Below are positions 50,842-63,606 of a stretch of DNA of 64,000 nucleotides, piece after piece; within the stretch, counting starts at the first letter, position 1, and each line of letters starts with the position of its first letter. The stretch covers positions 521,441 to 585,440 of the forward strand of contig VXAZ01003882.1 in NCBI GenBank assembly GCA_013399875.1, in the 5' to 3' direction. The position numbers and the translations under genes are program-made. This stretch comes from Gymnorhina tibicen. Taxonomy: Eukaryota > Chordata > Aves > Passeriformes > Artamidae. The notes under the pieces are model-generated. The model was not told where the DNA came from. It saw only the letters and a list, made by a program, of their open reading frames with translations, and made no database searches.

Positions 50842-51150
50842 AATCATAGAATCGTACAGAAACTTAGGTTGGAAGAAAGCTCTGGAGATAATCCAGTCCA
50901 GCCAGGGAATTACCCTTTTATTTGCTCAGAGACACACTCAGTTGAGTTCTAAGTATCCCTACGGATGGTGATTTCACATCTTCTCTGTGGAACTTGGTCC
51001 ATTATTTGACTATCACTAAAGTGATTTTTTTTTCCTGTATATCTAGTCAGACTTCTGCAAATTATGCCTGTTGTTGTCTTTTATCAGTGCACCTCCAAGG
51101 AGATGCTCCATCTTCCTCATATCCATCCATATTAAAACCCTACCTTTAGG
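50842..51150 (-). repeat. Old CR1 LINE, 3' end
   Basis: Starts with AATCATAGAATCGTACAGAA and TTAGGTTGGAAG and continues through a diverged 3' region ending near CTCCATCTTCCTCATATCC. It is clearly more diverged than the copy at 30735. Confidence 0.75.
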
Positions 51151-54149
51151 ATATAAGTAGCTAAAAAGCTATTGTTAGCTTACAAAATCAGAGGATTTTA
51201 GGGCCACTTCTCTGATATCGAAGAAATTTACCTTCTAACTTAATTTAGGTATGTGTCTAGTGAATCTCTAATCATATAATGAATCAGTTTTCCTCAGAAG
51301 TAAATAATAATGCTTCTCAAGAACTTCTGGAGCTCTTTTTAAAATATATATTAATTGTTCCATGGTCTTTATCTGTCTTTCAAAGGTAGAGATGAGCACT
51401 CATGAGTGTGTAACAGAGTGAAGAATCACTTCCTTTAACTTGCCAGTCTTTCTACTAGCCAAATTCACTATAGCTAGGAAAAGACTGGGAAGTGATTGAC
51501 CCAGAAGTTTTATAGCCAAGGTCAAAAAGAAGTTTACAGGTAAGTCATATAATATTTTTGTATGTCATGCTTTTTCAGCATTAGGCTATGTGTGTCTCAT
51601 TTGGATTTTTATTATCATTTTCATCTGCTGAAAGCAAGACACTATCATCCCTGCATTACAAATGAAACAAATCACAAAGTTGCACTGGTGGCTTTCTGGG
51701 AGAAGAAAATTCCAGTTTTGGAAGTTCTAATTTTGTGTGCTTTTAAAAGGAGAACTACAGACGTGTAACATCTATATGCACTGCATACTCATATCAGCTG
51801 AAATTCCATGGAATTTCCAGCTAGAAATCCAGAAAAAAGCCGTTGAATAAGTAGCCTGAGAAGACTGAGTTTAGACCTTAAACAGAGTTAGGTGGCAAAA
51901 ATCTTATTCAAGTCCACTTTGCGCACCCAAATTCCAGCTTGTTCTCCTCAAAGCTCCCTCTGACAGGATCGTACCCCACAGTGGCACCTCTGCTTTTGAC
52001 CTTAATATTATGTTGGAGAGCATAGTCACTCTTGATGTTGTAGTTTATGCCAGGACTTTACTCCATAGTCCAAACATATGAAATGAGACCCTGCTCAAAG
52101 CAGACTCTGCAAAAGAGGGAGTAGTCCTGCCTTGAATGCTCAAGCTCAGAGGATTCACCCAGATCAGGACTCAGCCCTTCAAGAGCAGCAGCATAGGAAC
52201 CAGGAGCAGAAGAACCACTCAGACACGGAGTCATGTCCCATTTGTTCTCTGCCTTGAAGGAAGTCTTCATTATTACACTGGGCTTCCTGCTGATTCTTTA
52301 ATTTCCTATCCTGACCTGCCACATGCCTTTGACAGACTGAAATGGACACCTAGGCATCATTCTCAAGGCTCTAAGGACAGTGGTACTTGAAAGATGTCAT
52401 GGAATAGCCAGTGCTAATGTTCTGAGTGAAGCAATATTTTTATTCCAAAGACATTTAACACAAGCCATTATTCCTGCACTGAAGAGCCTTTCCTTAAGGT
52501 TAAAAGTCTTACTTTACAAAACATGGAAAGTTACTTCAGCTAACAAATAAATGTCAGCAGCAGGGCCTTTGATTTTTTGAGCCTGAAAACGGAGGTAAAG
52601 ATGAATTGTTCCCTTATATATTATTCTGTAAAACAACATGCATACGTAAGTGACAAAACTGTGTCATCTGCCAAGTTAGAGTTCCATTTGACCTTGAGGT
52701 TGCAGTCTTCCCATGCACAGTTATACAAACAAAACCTCAGAATACAGGAATACAGACTATTCTTGCCTCTGGGAAGGAAAAGAGTCTCAATCAGTTCCTG
52801 CAGTCTTAAAGATGTATAGATTTGAGGGAAAATTGTAAGTCTTTCTGAAATCTAGGAAGCAGGTTCACGAAGATAATAGACCAAGTACACAAGCCACTAA
52901 TAAGTTATACCCCTCTCTTAAAGGAATATAAGATTATGATATGTTTTTTTATTTTATATTATTACTATTATATGTTTTTCTGGAAGAAATATGTTGAAAA
53001 CAAAAATAAAATGTGAAGCAATAGAATTCATGGTCAAAGTACTATTATTAACAACACTGAGTTCTCACTGCTATTCAAATGTAACCACAATTGGTGCCTT
53101 AATAAAGCCATTTCAAAATGCACAATCTGCAAACATTAAATAAATGTATGTAAGTATGGGCAGCTTTTCTAGTTCACGGATCCCACATGGATAAGCACAG
53201 TGTGTGCTCCAGGGAAAGTGCTGAGCAGTTCAGAATGGCTCAGGTCCCTCAGGGCAGCTGCTTCCTCAGCCAGGGAACCTGATCCAGCAGATCCTAGGGC
53301 AGGCCTGGTGGGTGCAGTCCACATAGAAGCCGCTGGCAGGAGGAGGAAGGAGGAGGAAAAGGAGTCTGTGGTGCCTGCCATCTATAGTCTGAGCCAGAGG
53401 ACATGAGTTCCATGATGGTATCGGCCACGGGACTTGCCAGATCTCAGCATGATCTCCCAGACTGCAGCTTCTGCATCCAAGGAGTGAACTCCAACCATGT
53501 GTGTCTGTGGTCAGCATTGCAGGGTCCAAGGGACCAAAACAAAGTCCTGTTTTCAGAAATGAAAGGGCAAGTCTTGTCAGAAGACAGAAGTTGAGCACAG
53601 AGACCTTAAAATATATGGACTTCTCCTTGCCTGTAAGTTGAAGGGAGATTTCCAGGAGATTTCTGAGGCCATATGTAGTATGCTACTCAGGCTTTATGTT
53701 AATAAGTATAGTATAAGCATTTAATATAGACAAAGAGGTTTCAAACACTAATACAAGTAAGTACCTATGCAAGCATAAGTGCTGGAAATGTTTTTATGGG
53801 TGCTTTGAAAAGCAGTTATTGATGAAATGGTCAATCTCTTACATGGGCAAGGGGCCTGAAGACCAGATGGCCTGATTTACTTCTCAGTTCCAGCTGCAAG
53901 ATGCATGGATAAGTTTCAGACCATGCTTAAAAGGACTGAGAGGCTTCCTTGGAGGAGCAATGAGTGGCTGCTTCTTTTAGATTCTTCTAGGCCTTAGCAG
54001 CCTGTTTCAGTTAAGAGAAACCTCTTATTTTATGTTTATTGGAAAGTTTTTGTGACTTAAAGATGTTTGGATTTGGCGTTAATCTTCTGGTTTGAGAATG
54101 GAGGCTACAAATAAATGCAATACAGCATCTGAGATATTGTAAAGGGCAA
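51151..54149. other. Intergenic, no gene recognised
   Basis: Nothing recognisable. Open frames up to 110 codons are seen around 53.2-53.6 kb on both strands without known features. Confidence 0.55.
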
Positions 54150-54335
54150 AGCAGCATGAATAAGCATGAAGGACAGTGAGAAAAGCACACAGTGAAAGCC
54201 CTCTCTGGAAAGATCATGGAGCACATCCTCTTGGCAGCCATACCTAAGCACATGAAGTGTAAGAAAGCAATCAGTGCTACTCAACGTGGATTTGCCAAGG
54301 GCGTGCTGTCTGTGGCCAACCTAACTGCTCCCTGT
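54150..54335 (+). pseudogene. CR1-type reverse transcriptase fragment
   Basis: Within the frame starting at 54192 the stretch GKIMEHILLAAIPKHMKCKK, followed by QRGFAKG and VANLT, corresponds to the conserved reverse-transcriptase segment around the motif QxGF-x-KG of CR1-like LINEs. The fragment is isolated and degenerate, and the rest of the domain is missing. It is a dead retrotransposon piece, not a host gene. Confidence 0.7.
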
Positions 54336-57300
54336 GTAAAAATGCCCGGTATCCTAAGTGCCATGGAAGCTTTTGTAACAGAAAAAAAATTTTGTCAAAA
54401 AACCCCAGGTGTTTGTAAGAAAGTTTGCGATAGTAAACAAAAGAAAAAAACTTCCTAATCTCTACAGTATTTAGGGAAACATGTCTGCCCATGGATAAAT
54501 GCCTTGAAGCAATAGTGCCCCCAGCAATTAGGCAACTTTCCTCATAACAGAGAAGCCTGAAATCTGAACATCACCCATTTATGACAACATGATGCAAGCC
54601 TTATGGAAAGGCTCATCAAACAGATCTAAATCCTTGTGGCTAGTCCTTAAACGGGAAAGAAAGTGCTTCCCTATTTATAATGCTAAAGCTGCTGGGCAAG
54701 ACACAGTGAAAGACTTAAATTAAATGTCAAATCATGAGGTACTAACAATAAATAATGAAGAGATTTCTGTTGCTTGTGGTGGCTGCAGATAAGACACTGG
54801 ATAAACAATTTACTGCAGGAAAGTTGAACAGTCCTAGATGGATCATTCTGCCCTAGATGGATTGTCCATGTGTTTTGTTACTTGGATGAGTGAGCAGACT
54901 GGTGTGAGCCTGTGCTGTCCACATCACAGGGCTTTTATGGTTCCAGACCTTGTCTGCACTGTAAAGTAGCTGAAAGTGTGCCAGAATTTCAAGAGCAATC
55001 CTCTCTCATCTCTTCTCCTTACGCAATATAGACCCATCTACTGCACTCACTGCCCCTACTTGATTGCATTGTGTGATGATGAGAAGGGCTACAAGGAAAT
55101 CACCTTGTGGTGGGGTTCATCTCTATCATTCAGGCAGACATTATTCTGGAAAAAAACAGGCTGTAGGACCTGATTAGCTGAAAGAAGTCACAGTATCGTC
55201 CAGTGCAGTACGTGACTGTGAGGAGGAAAAAGCTGGAAATTTCCCTGTTTGCACTTTGACACCACGATCTAGTTACACCTACATTTATCTCTTTCTTACC
55301 ATTACCCTTCCTATGTGCCAAGGTCCACACCTGTTGGTTTGTTCTATTAAGTAACTGGTGTGCCATTAGAACACTGAGGTTTCTTCTTGGGCTCCAGAAC
55401 CGGCACAGAACCCCCAGTCCTGATGACAGAGCATCAAGTAACTCTTTATTCCCCACAGCAGAGTGATATTTAGGAAGGTGTCTCTATGGAAAAGCCATGA
55501 AAGTTCAGTTTAAATATCAGCAGCTATTCTAAGTAAATGAGAGAATTGGACATGCTTACAGAGTGCCAATGAAGCTGCTGAGAGTAGTTAGTGCCATCGG
55601 AAAAAGCAGAATAAATGTGTAGTATTTGCTGGCTCTTCTTTGGTACAGAGGAATAGGACTTGAAATCTTATTTGTTCCACAAGATTTTGACACTTGTCAG
55701 TTCCTGCCATGGTTATGTCACAACTCATGCGAAAGTGAGTTTCATCAGCTTAAATGAGATGTCATCTGAAAGTCTATGGATAACTTTCTGGCTGTAGGCC
55801 CACCCCCATCCATTTCTCCTGCTCTTTTCCTCTGTAGGGGTTGAAATATTCTTTGCAATTAGTGAAAGGAGTCTGTTACTGAAGGAATACAAACAACAAA
55901 GTGGAAAAACTGGATTTATCCTTCCTGTCCCTTTCCACCAAGACCAGCACCAAGCACAGTAAAATGGCCAGTTTGAATATTTTTGGGAGGTGAGAGTTCC
56001 AAACGTGAACTTAGTTACTTTGCTCACCTTGTAAAGGCCTGGAGTGAGCGTGGTGTAGCCTGTCATTTTACAGGAACATTGGGAATCAGTTCCTTGGCCT
56101 TATATGCATCAGTGTTTAATAGCACAGGTCTAAGGTTCACTTTGAGCCCAGAATCACTACGGCGGAGCAAAGATGTAGAGTCCTAAGGAAAGGAAACACA
56201 TGAAACCCACTGTGGGAATCTATCAGACTCAGATCCTGCCTTAGTTTTGTCTGTTTAATGCTCTTAAGGGTTTTTTAACTTGCTGAAGCTACAGCCTTTG
56301 TTATTTGTTTTAATCAACCTTCTATTGCCATTGTAAATGACCTTGCTCTTTGCCTGAGTGAAAGAATCTGATATAAAAGGTTTCTTAAAGGAGAAAGGTG
56401 AAAACTAGATAAGTCCTGCAGGCAAGAGAGAGGAGATTTGAATTAAGTTGTAAAAGGAGTTGATCTTCCTGCCTGTTTATCATCTGTTTATTATCCAGAG
56501 GAGTTTCCATCCAAGCAGCTGTAATATTGCTGTGACTGGGTACTGGTACCTGTGCACCAGGGGTCTTTTCTACCAAATTCCTACCATGGTAATTGGAAGA
56601 GGTCTCACAGAACACAGTGTATCATAGATTTAATCTTTCTTTCACTCTTCTGTGGGGCTTTCACATGCTCATAAAAGAATAGCATCTCAATGCCAGATAC
56701 AATTACATGAAGCATTAATCACAACAGGCAGCAACTTCTACTCCTTTCTTCTTGTACATGGTGACTACAAAGGCCATTCTAGGATGAAACAGAGATGAGG
56801 AGAACAGATTCCTGAGTATTTTGTAATAGGAAGGTGTTTGTTGTATCACAAGTAACAGTACAGAGGTGAAGTACAGAGGTGGAGAGATTGAGGAAACGAA
56901 ACCTGATAAAAGCAAACAGTAACACACAAGGGAACAGGGAGTGCAAGAGACAGCAAACACAAGGTATCGACACCAATATAACCTTCCTGGACTTGAGGAG
57001 CGGCTGCTTTCAGCACAGTAACAGCTTGGGTTTACAGTACTTTTTCCTCTCTTCTGAAAAACTCTTCTGCAAGTCCAAAGCAATTACGAAGTTATTTGCA
57101 CATAAAAAAGATTTCATGGTTGGCAACCCAAACTGATGATATATCAGGTTCTAGATGAAGATATGATGGATATTACTATATCAGCTGAGTTCATAAGAAG
57201 ATCTTCTATTACGTATTTTCTTAATTCTGAATATAGTTATCTACTTGGAATTCAGGTTGAAAAGGCTGTGCCTTCCTCCAGTTCATTAAAATAAATCATG

Positions 57301-60300
57301 TGTACACAGATGTATATAGATTCTGATTCATATTACTGTGAAGAAAACTATATATAATTTCTTACATATCTCAATGTTATTCCTCCAAGTTTGTTCTCTA
57401 AGAAATGTATGTGGTTTGGACCTATTTTGTGTCTGATTGAGAAAAATGCCTTTCAGGAGACTATTTCAAGGAGGAAGCCACCTTCTCTGAAGAAAAGAGC
57501 ATATTTCTTGCTGAAAATCCTGCCTTTGTTATGATTGCCTTGAAAGTCCTGGTTTCTCCTGCGTTCTTGATTTGAAGAAGATCCTGGCACAGAGTGTTTT
57601 ATTTCAGGCATTTGAATATCTTTCTAATCCTTTTATTAGCCATTTCTTTTTAATATTTTTGTGACTGCTTTGTGCTCTAGTGGATCTGCTTCTTCAAAAT
57701 TGATCTTTCTTTGAAATTTGCTGCTCTTCTGTGTACGGTGGTCTCAGGATTCAGTTTCTCTTGACCTGTTATTAGGATTGGCAGAACAATGAATAATTTC
57801 ATGGAAACTGCAAGGAGCAGATGAAATTGTCTCCTTTGCTCAATCAGAGATTTTTGCTTTAAGTTACTTTTGGGGAAATATTCATACTTGGAACCAGAGA
57901 AAAATCAAGGAAACTTCTAAAAATGTAGGTACCAAGTTCTTTACACTCTAAAGAAAGGAATGTTTATGCTTACTCATTCCTATCAGATTGATGCATGTTT
58001 TCTAATACTTCTGGACTGTTGTCTACTAATTTTTTAAAATTCCACCCCTATTATTCATCTTTATTTTAGATGACCAGTGTCGATAGTTTTTTCATATTAT
58101 GTTTTAGAGAACCTTTTTACCTGTATGAATCAGAGTATTTTTCCTAATTTTAAACAGGTATGTAACCAAAATCTCTTTCCCTTGTCAAATATGGAAGTTT
58201 TTAGAGCTGCAAGGTTAAACTACTATGTTAGATTAATGGCAAGTGCCCTTACTCACTGCAGAGAATATTGCAAATTTAATTCTCATTGATATCTGCTTCA
58301 GCCTCTAGAAATGTTGTCTCACTAACAACCCCATAACTCCCAAGTTCTAGGAACTGACTTCCCTTTAAGAATATATAGGCAGAAGGTAACCTTACTGTGA
58401 GCATTTTTATCCCCATGGAGGACAGCCTGGACTGGACCTCTCACTCAACAGGCCAGGTCTCCAGAGTGGGTTCATGTATACACAAAGTACTCGGAGACTT
58501 GAGCATCCCAGGTTATTTATGAAATGTAACAGGAATGCAAGATGGGGAATTTCACCCTCTCACCTATCATGAACTTACATATAGCTTTAGTGATTAAAAA
58601 TTCATAGAGGAAGATTTCATTCACAGTAAGTCACAAATTGGTATCTTAAGCTAAAAGTGCCAATTTCTTGTCTTGAATTCCCACTAAAGTATTAGAAGAA
58701 TACTTCTATGCAGAAAATCAGATGCTGATGGAATAGGTGACAAAACATCCTCTCCCTTAAGTACTATCAAATCAGACACTGGTACTGGATGAATGGAAAT
58801 CCCCTGTTGGCAGAATTCTCCTAGTATATTGCTTTTATGTCAATGCATACATTTTTCCTGGGACGGGAACTGTTTCAGGAAGAGAGTTATCTATTTTCAT
58901 GTCCTTCAAGCACTCTGTGTGCTCTTTGGGTGGCCTCTTAATTCATTTTCCCATGGTTTGGGATGCTTAGAGATAGAGAGGTTCTGCCAAAGGTCTGAAT
59001 ACGGATCAAGGATCAGATTAGATTCATGTTCTGTTTTCAGCAGGATCTGTCTGAGAACAAATGCTTATATCTAGTATTATTAGTGTGCTATCTAATATAG
59101 TTTCCAGCTCCTAATCACAATTATTGATGGACTTTCTAAGCAATTACTGTACTTGGAGCACCACTTTTGTTGTTTGCAAGTTATACTCCATGTTGGACTG
59201 AGCTGTGCTGGTCTATTTGTATTGTGTTCATTAACCCAATAAACTCAGCAGCCGCACAGCCGGTGCATTCACCCAGCTGATAGAGTCACTTGCCTGGAGC
59301 AAAGGCTACTTTCTGGTTTCGTTTCTGCTAAGTTCACAGCTGGGCAACAGCTATGGTCTGTAATTCACACATCTCCAGGCCTGCCCGGCTCACCTTGCCT
59401 GGACACTGTGGGATGCCCACTTCATGGCACACAGCTCCTAGCTCCCTGTTCCTTAGTGACCAAACAGTCCTTCCTGCTCCCTGGGCACTCTTAACTCTAT
59501 CCTGACTGAATCCAGACAGGTGTGAGAGGTAAGAGAAAGGTCTGATGGGAGAGAAACTGAGATACCTGGGAATGGAGATGGCCCTGGATTTCTCCCTGAC
59601 CTGTGTGAATGTTGTTTCCTTTGTCAGCACCAACATGGTTTCATTCTCCCTGACCACTGCTGAGCCCCCACTTCATTCAGTGGCTGCAAATTCTGCACTG
59701 CTCTTGTAGGAACTCTGCTTGGACCTCTCTCACCTTGGTGGGGCATCAAATGCCCTGCCAGACTCCAGTCACTAGGTCCCACCGAGCTGTCCTTTGCCAT
59801 GTTAGCTTCTTGGCTTTCACTTTGCTAAGAAAAGGGAGGTTAAAAGGGGCATGAAGAAGGTAAATGGTCTGTCTCATGCCAGGTGCTAAAAAGAGGGGTG
59901 CCAATGAGACACATTCCAGCTAGGTTTCATGCTTCCATAGTTTCCTGTCCTCTTGTCCTGTGTTCCTAGAGGTGGTGATGGTCAGGATCTCTTCCTGAAG
60001 TCAATCACTATGAGGTTTGTTTGTTACTACACACAGCACCTTGTTCAGCTGTAGGTTTGTTTACAGGGCTAATCCTAGGCCAGGGTGAAGATTTAAAAGA
60101 GTAAATCAGATCAGATTTTTGTCTTTCACAAAGCTTGCTACACAGTGCAGGAGTTTTGTGCATAATTGTGAGGGGAAAAGTTCATTAAGTCAAAATATGG
60201 TGTGTGCCTGTAAAGTAGGTTGTTTGAAGACCAATTTCCCCGAGACTGATTATCTTACATATGGGTTTTTAAGCTTAGCAACTTTTGCTCCCTTTCTCCA

Positions 60301-62050
60301 TGTAAAACCACTCCAAATTATTTCTATTTTCATTTTTTCAGTCATTATACTTTTTCTCTCTTTCAGTGCACATAAATTGGGGTCATAAAGATACCATAAT
60401 GTTAATAGATCTGTCTCAGAGTTCATGAGGTCAGACTTGTTAGTCTTCTCATATGACCAACAGCACAAAAATCTGGAACCTACTCAGTTAATCTTGGGCA
60501 TAGAATAATGGGCACTAAAGAACTGCAGACCCATAAATCAGTAGTGACTAACCCATAATTTATTTCTTTTTGGGTCACACATTCGACTTTCACCATAAAA
60601 GCAGATAAGAATAACTACAGTTAAAATGTCTTTCCTTCTCTACTCTTTGTGTTAACATTCATGCTATTGAATATACCCCTTCCTTAATACTATGTTTTTT
60701 TCAGTATTCTAGAGTTATTGTTTCATTAAAAATACCCCTGTGATATTAACTGTATAATAAATTACAATTCAAAATAAAATATCAGCCATTTCATCCATGA
60801 GAGAGAATAAAGCCATAATAAAAAATAATAAAGTTTACCAATATGATAATGTAGCATGAGGTTTTTATAGACTCCATGCAAATGTTAAAATCTATAAATT
60901 TTTTATATTGTGTAAAATTGTAAAAAATAGCAATGAAGAGGGAGGGGAACGGGAAAAAAGGAGCAGTGTCAGGTTGGCTTAATCATGAAATTTTCAGATT
61001 TCTTTTTAGAATCTGAAAAAGAGTGTATAAAAATATGCATATTAAATTATTTGTTTGTGGCCTATCTTATTGACTAGAGCTATTAAAGGTAAATTGAAGA
61101 TGGAAAATTCTGTCTTTGCACTTTCTAGCCCACAGTATTGGTAAGTGAAGAAACTGTAAAGCCTAATCCTTTCCGAGCCTTTCTCCTCGTCTTTCTTTGC
61201 TCACACCCAATACCCTGTACATACTCTGCCCTTATTTTTCCAACTATGTTTTAAACAACTTCTTTATTTGGCTTCTTTTTTTTATTTGGGGTGTAAGAGA
61301 AGGTAGCAGGATATGCAAATATGGGGAGAAGAGAAGAGAAGAGAAGAGAAGAGAAGAGAAGAGAAGAGAAGAGAAGACATCCTCCTTGCTGCCATTTTCT
61401 TTTTGTTGCATCATCCTTCACACCACACTGGTGGGATATGAATTTAAAACTTCCATTTTCTTGTAGAATAATGATAATTTATTTAATTATACTAGTCCAA
61501 TATTTAATATTTCTTCTGACAGCACATTGCACAAGGCATATGCAATTTGATTTAAAGAAAACTCTCATAATTTTTTTTTTATTTAAATAAAGGAGAAGGG
61601 AGGGAAAAGTATGTATTTCTGGAACAGGTTCAAAACTGGTATCAATAATTATTGTGTAAAAACCCGCTTTTTTGGAAACTCAGCATGGTCAGCCTTGTTT
61701 TCATGTATTGTGTTGGTCTAGAGACAGTGCAATGACATGTACTTGATACACCCTAGAACATGCTGACTCTTAAAATATGGGGGTACTTACTTTCCTCTCA
61801 TGATGGAGCTGCTTCCATTTAATTGACAGGAAGCTTGCCACTGACAAAAACATCCTGGATTCTATGTCCATAATCAAGATTCTTGTTGGATTTCCAAAAA
61901 GGAGGAGATGAAGGAGAGAGGAAACAAAGCTACACTGTCATAAAATAAGGAACTGATTGAGTGCCAGCACTTCTGAAAGGAGAAGTCTCTTTCGTCTGTA
62001 AACCTAAAACTTTGTTTTCATGTGTGAGTCTTTAAAACAGCAGTAGGGAA
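54336..62050. other. Intergenic, no gene recognised
   Basis: 7.7 kb of AT-rich DNA. The only clear repeat is a pentanucleotide tract at 61325-61377. No open frame has recognisable features. Confidence 0.55.
61325..61377. repeat. (GAGAA)n microsatellite
   Basis: About ten uninterrupted copies of the pentamer GAGAA/AGAAG. It generates Glu/Arg/Lys-rich open frames that are not genes. Confidence 0.97.
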
Positions 62051-62051
62051 A

Positions 62052-62180
62052 GACCAGGTTGGATGGAGCTTTGAGCAACCTGGTTTGGTGGTGCGTGTCC
62101 CTGCCCATGGCAGAGGGGTTGGAACTAGATGATCTTTAGTATCTCTTCCAACCCAAACCACTTTATGATTCTATGACAAT
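62052..62180 (+). repeat. CR1 LINE, 3' end
   Basis: GACCAGGTTGGATGGAGCTT, GAGCAACCTGGTTTGG, CCCTGCCCATGGCAG and the tail TTTATGATTCTATGAC. A short, well-preserved copy. Confidence 0.93.
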
Positions 62181-62226
62181 ATGAGACTAGATGAAGAGAT
62201 GCTCAAGAGAACAGAAAAACATCTTC

Positions 62227-62260
62227 ACAGAATCACAGAATAGTCTGAGTTGGAAGGGAT
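62227..62260 (-). repeat. CR1 LINE stub interrupted by the LTR
   Basis: AGAATCACAGAATAGTCTGA followed by GTTGGAAGGGAT is the reverse-complement start of a CR1 3' end. CR1 similarity stops at 62260, exactly where a TGT-starting LTR-like sequence begins. Confidence 0.75.
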
Positions 62261-62961
62261 TGTCAGAGACTGAAATAGTTCATGCCTCAAACACTGATAT
62301 AAAGTTTTAAAGAAGCTACAGCCACAGAAACCTCCTTGAAAACTGCTGATTAGATTAAAGGAAACCCTCAGGCTGAGGGAAAGACATGCATCCACAATAG
62401 GCCAAAGCCTCCAGCTGCCATCCCAGCTGAATTTGGAGTGGGAGCAGAGCACAGCTCACAGAAGCCAGGTTTACACAGACTCCCCCCAACCGAGGGGGGA
62501 GGAGGAGGTTTTTGGGTGCATGCTGTAACCTCTGGTGGGAGACAATAAACACCCATCCTCCAATTACACAAACTGGCCCAGCTGTGGAACCCCCAGCCCT
62601 ACAGGTCACATCCACGTGAGAGGCTTTGCCCCACAGGACTGCAGTGATGCCACAGACCCAGAGGCTGCTGTAAGAGGCTGCCCCCTCCCCCAGGGAGACA
62701 TGCCCCAACATGTCTCTCTAGCCTGAGCATATATACCCATGGGATTCTATGCTTTGTTGGGGGACCTTCACCACCAAGAAGACCAACTGGAGAGGATCAA
62801 CAGAACATCGTTGGGATCCATGGAGTGGTGATATTTTCCTTATTCTGTCCCTGTCACTTTCTTTCTGTCCCCCCCACCTATTTTCTACTTCTTTCTTTCC
62901 TTCTGTCTCTCTCTCTCTCTCATATCTACCATCAATAAAACCCATATTATTGTCACTGGCA
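62261..62961 (+). mobile_element. Probable endogenous retrovirus LTR (5' LTR or solo)
   Basis: Starts TGTCAGAGAC directly after an interrupted CR1. It contains a TATA-like TATATA (62730-62735), a pyrimidine-rich stretch and AATAAA at 62934-62939. It is taken here to end at CA 62960-62961. Two bases later TGGTGTCG begins (62964), which could be a primer-binding site for a tRNA ending CGACACCA. The short distance between AATAAA and this end leaves almost no U5, so the true end may lie further right. No gag, pol or env reading frame is visible in the window. The family is not identified. Confidence 0.55.
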
Positions 62962-63328
62962 TATGGTGTCGTTTGCACCTTAATTTGGGCAGAGGAATTT
63001 CTAAAGAACCTTAATAATAGTAATAACTGGATCATAGCATTTATTGGCATAGTCAGCAGGGTAACATTCTCTGACCCGAAGTGCCATTCACAATAATCTT
63101 GTCTTCTCTCATGAAATTTTTTCACCTTCCTTATCTACTTCATCTCATAAATCTAAACACTGTTTCTTTTGAGGGGTTCTTGAAATTGTGGTTTCTTTTG
63201 CAAACTTAGAAACTTGAATGCATCTTGCTTTCAAGAATTGTGGATGTTGTGGTTAATAGATTTCAGAGTATAATTCATTGTTTTTATATGTTTGTTTGTT
63301 TTTGGGTTTTTTGGTCGGTATTTTGCTC
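62962..63328. other. Unassigned stretch after the LTR
   Basis: AT-rich, no frame or repeat recognised. It is either the first part of the retroviral leader or host DNA flanking a solo LTR. The T/G-rich end near 63285-63325 leads into the first tandem array. Confidence 0.4.
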
Positions 63329-63575
63329 GGAGCCATAATGCTCCTGTCACGTGGTGTTTGTGCGGAGCCTGAAAAACTCCTGTACAGCTGGGGACCCATG
63401 CCCCAACAGAGTGCGGAGCTGCAAGGCTCCTGTTCTGTGGTGTTTGTGTGGAGCCTAAAAGCTCCTGTACAGCTGGAGACCCACGCCCCAACATTTTAGG
63501 GAGCCGAAAAGCTCCTCTTACATGATGGTTGTGCGGAGCTGAAAGGCTCCTGTTTAGAGGGGAGCCACACCCTTG
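63329..63575 (+). repeat. 86-bp tandem repeat, three copies, two stem-loops per copy
   Basis: Copies start at 63329, 63415 and 63500. Each has two short inverted repeats 35 bp apart, GGAGC-N6-GCTCC, at 63329, 63364, 63415, 63450, 63500 and 63535 (the second has only a 4-bp stem). Between them lie shared words such as GTGGTGTTTGTG and CTGTACAGCTGG. Open frames here on both strands follow the repeat and are not genes. Likely part of an untranslated retroviral leader, though this is inference from the nearby LTR. Confidence 0.85.
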
Positions 63576-63606
63576 TGTCTTTTGTGAGTGTGTTTATTGT
63601 GAAAAG

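Noticed and set aside
21300..63000. CCIN and CLTA, the genes that follow GLIPR2 in mammals
   Set aside because: I looked for calicin kelch repeats and clathrin light chain sequence downstream and saw neither, so the mammalian gene order cannot be claimed here.
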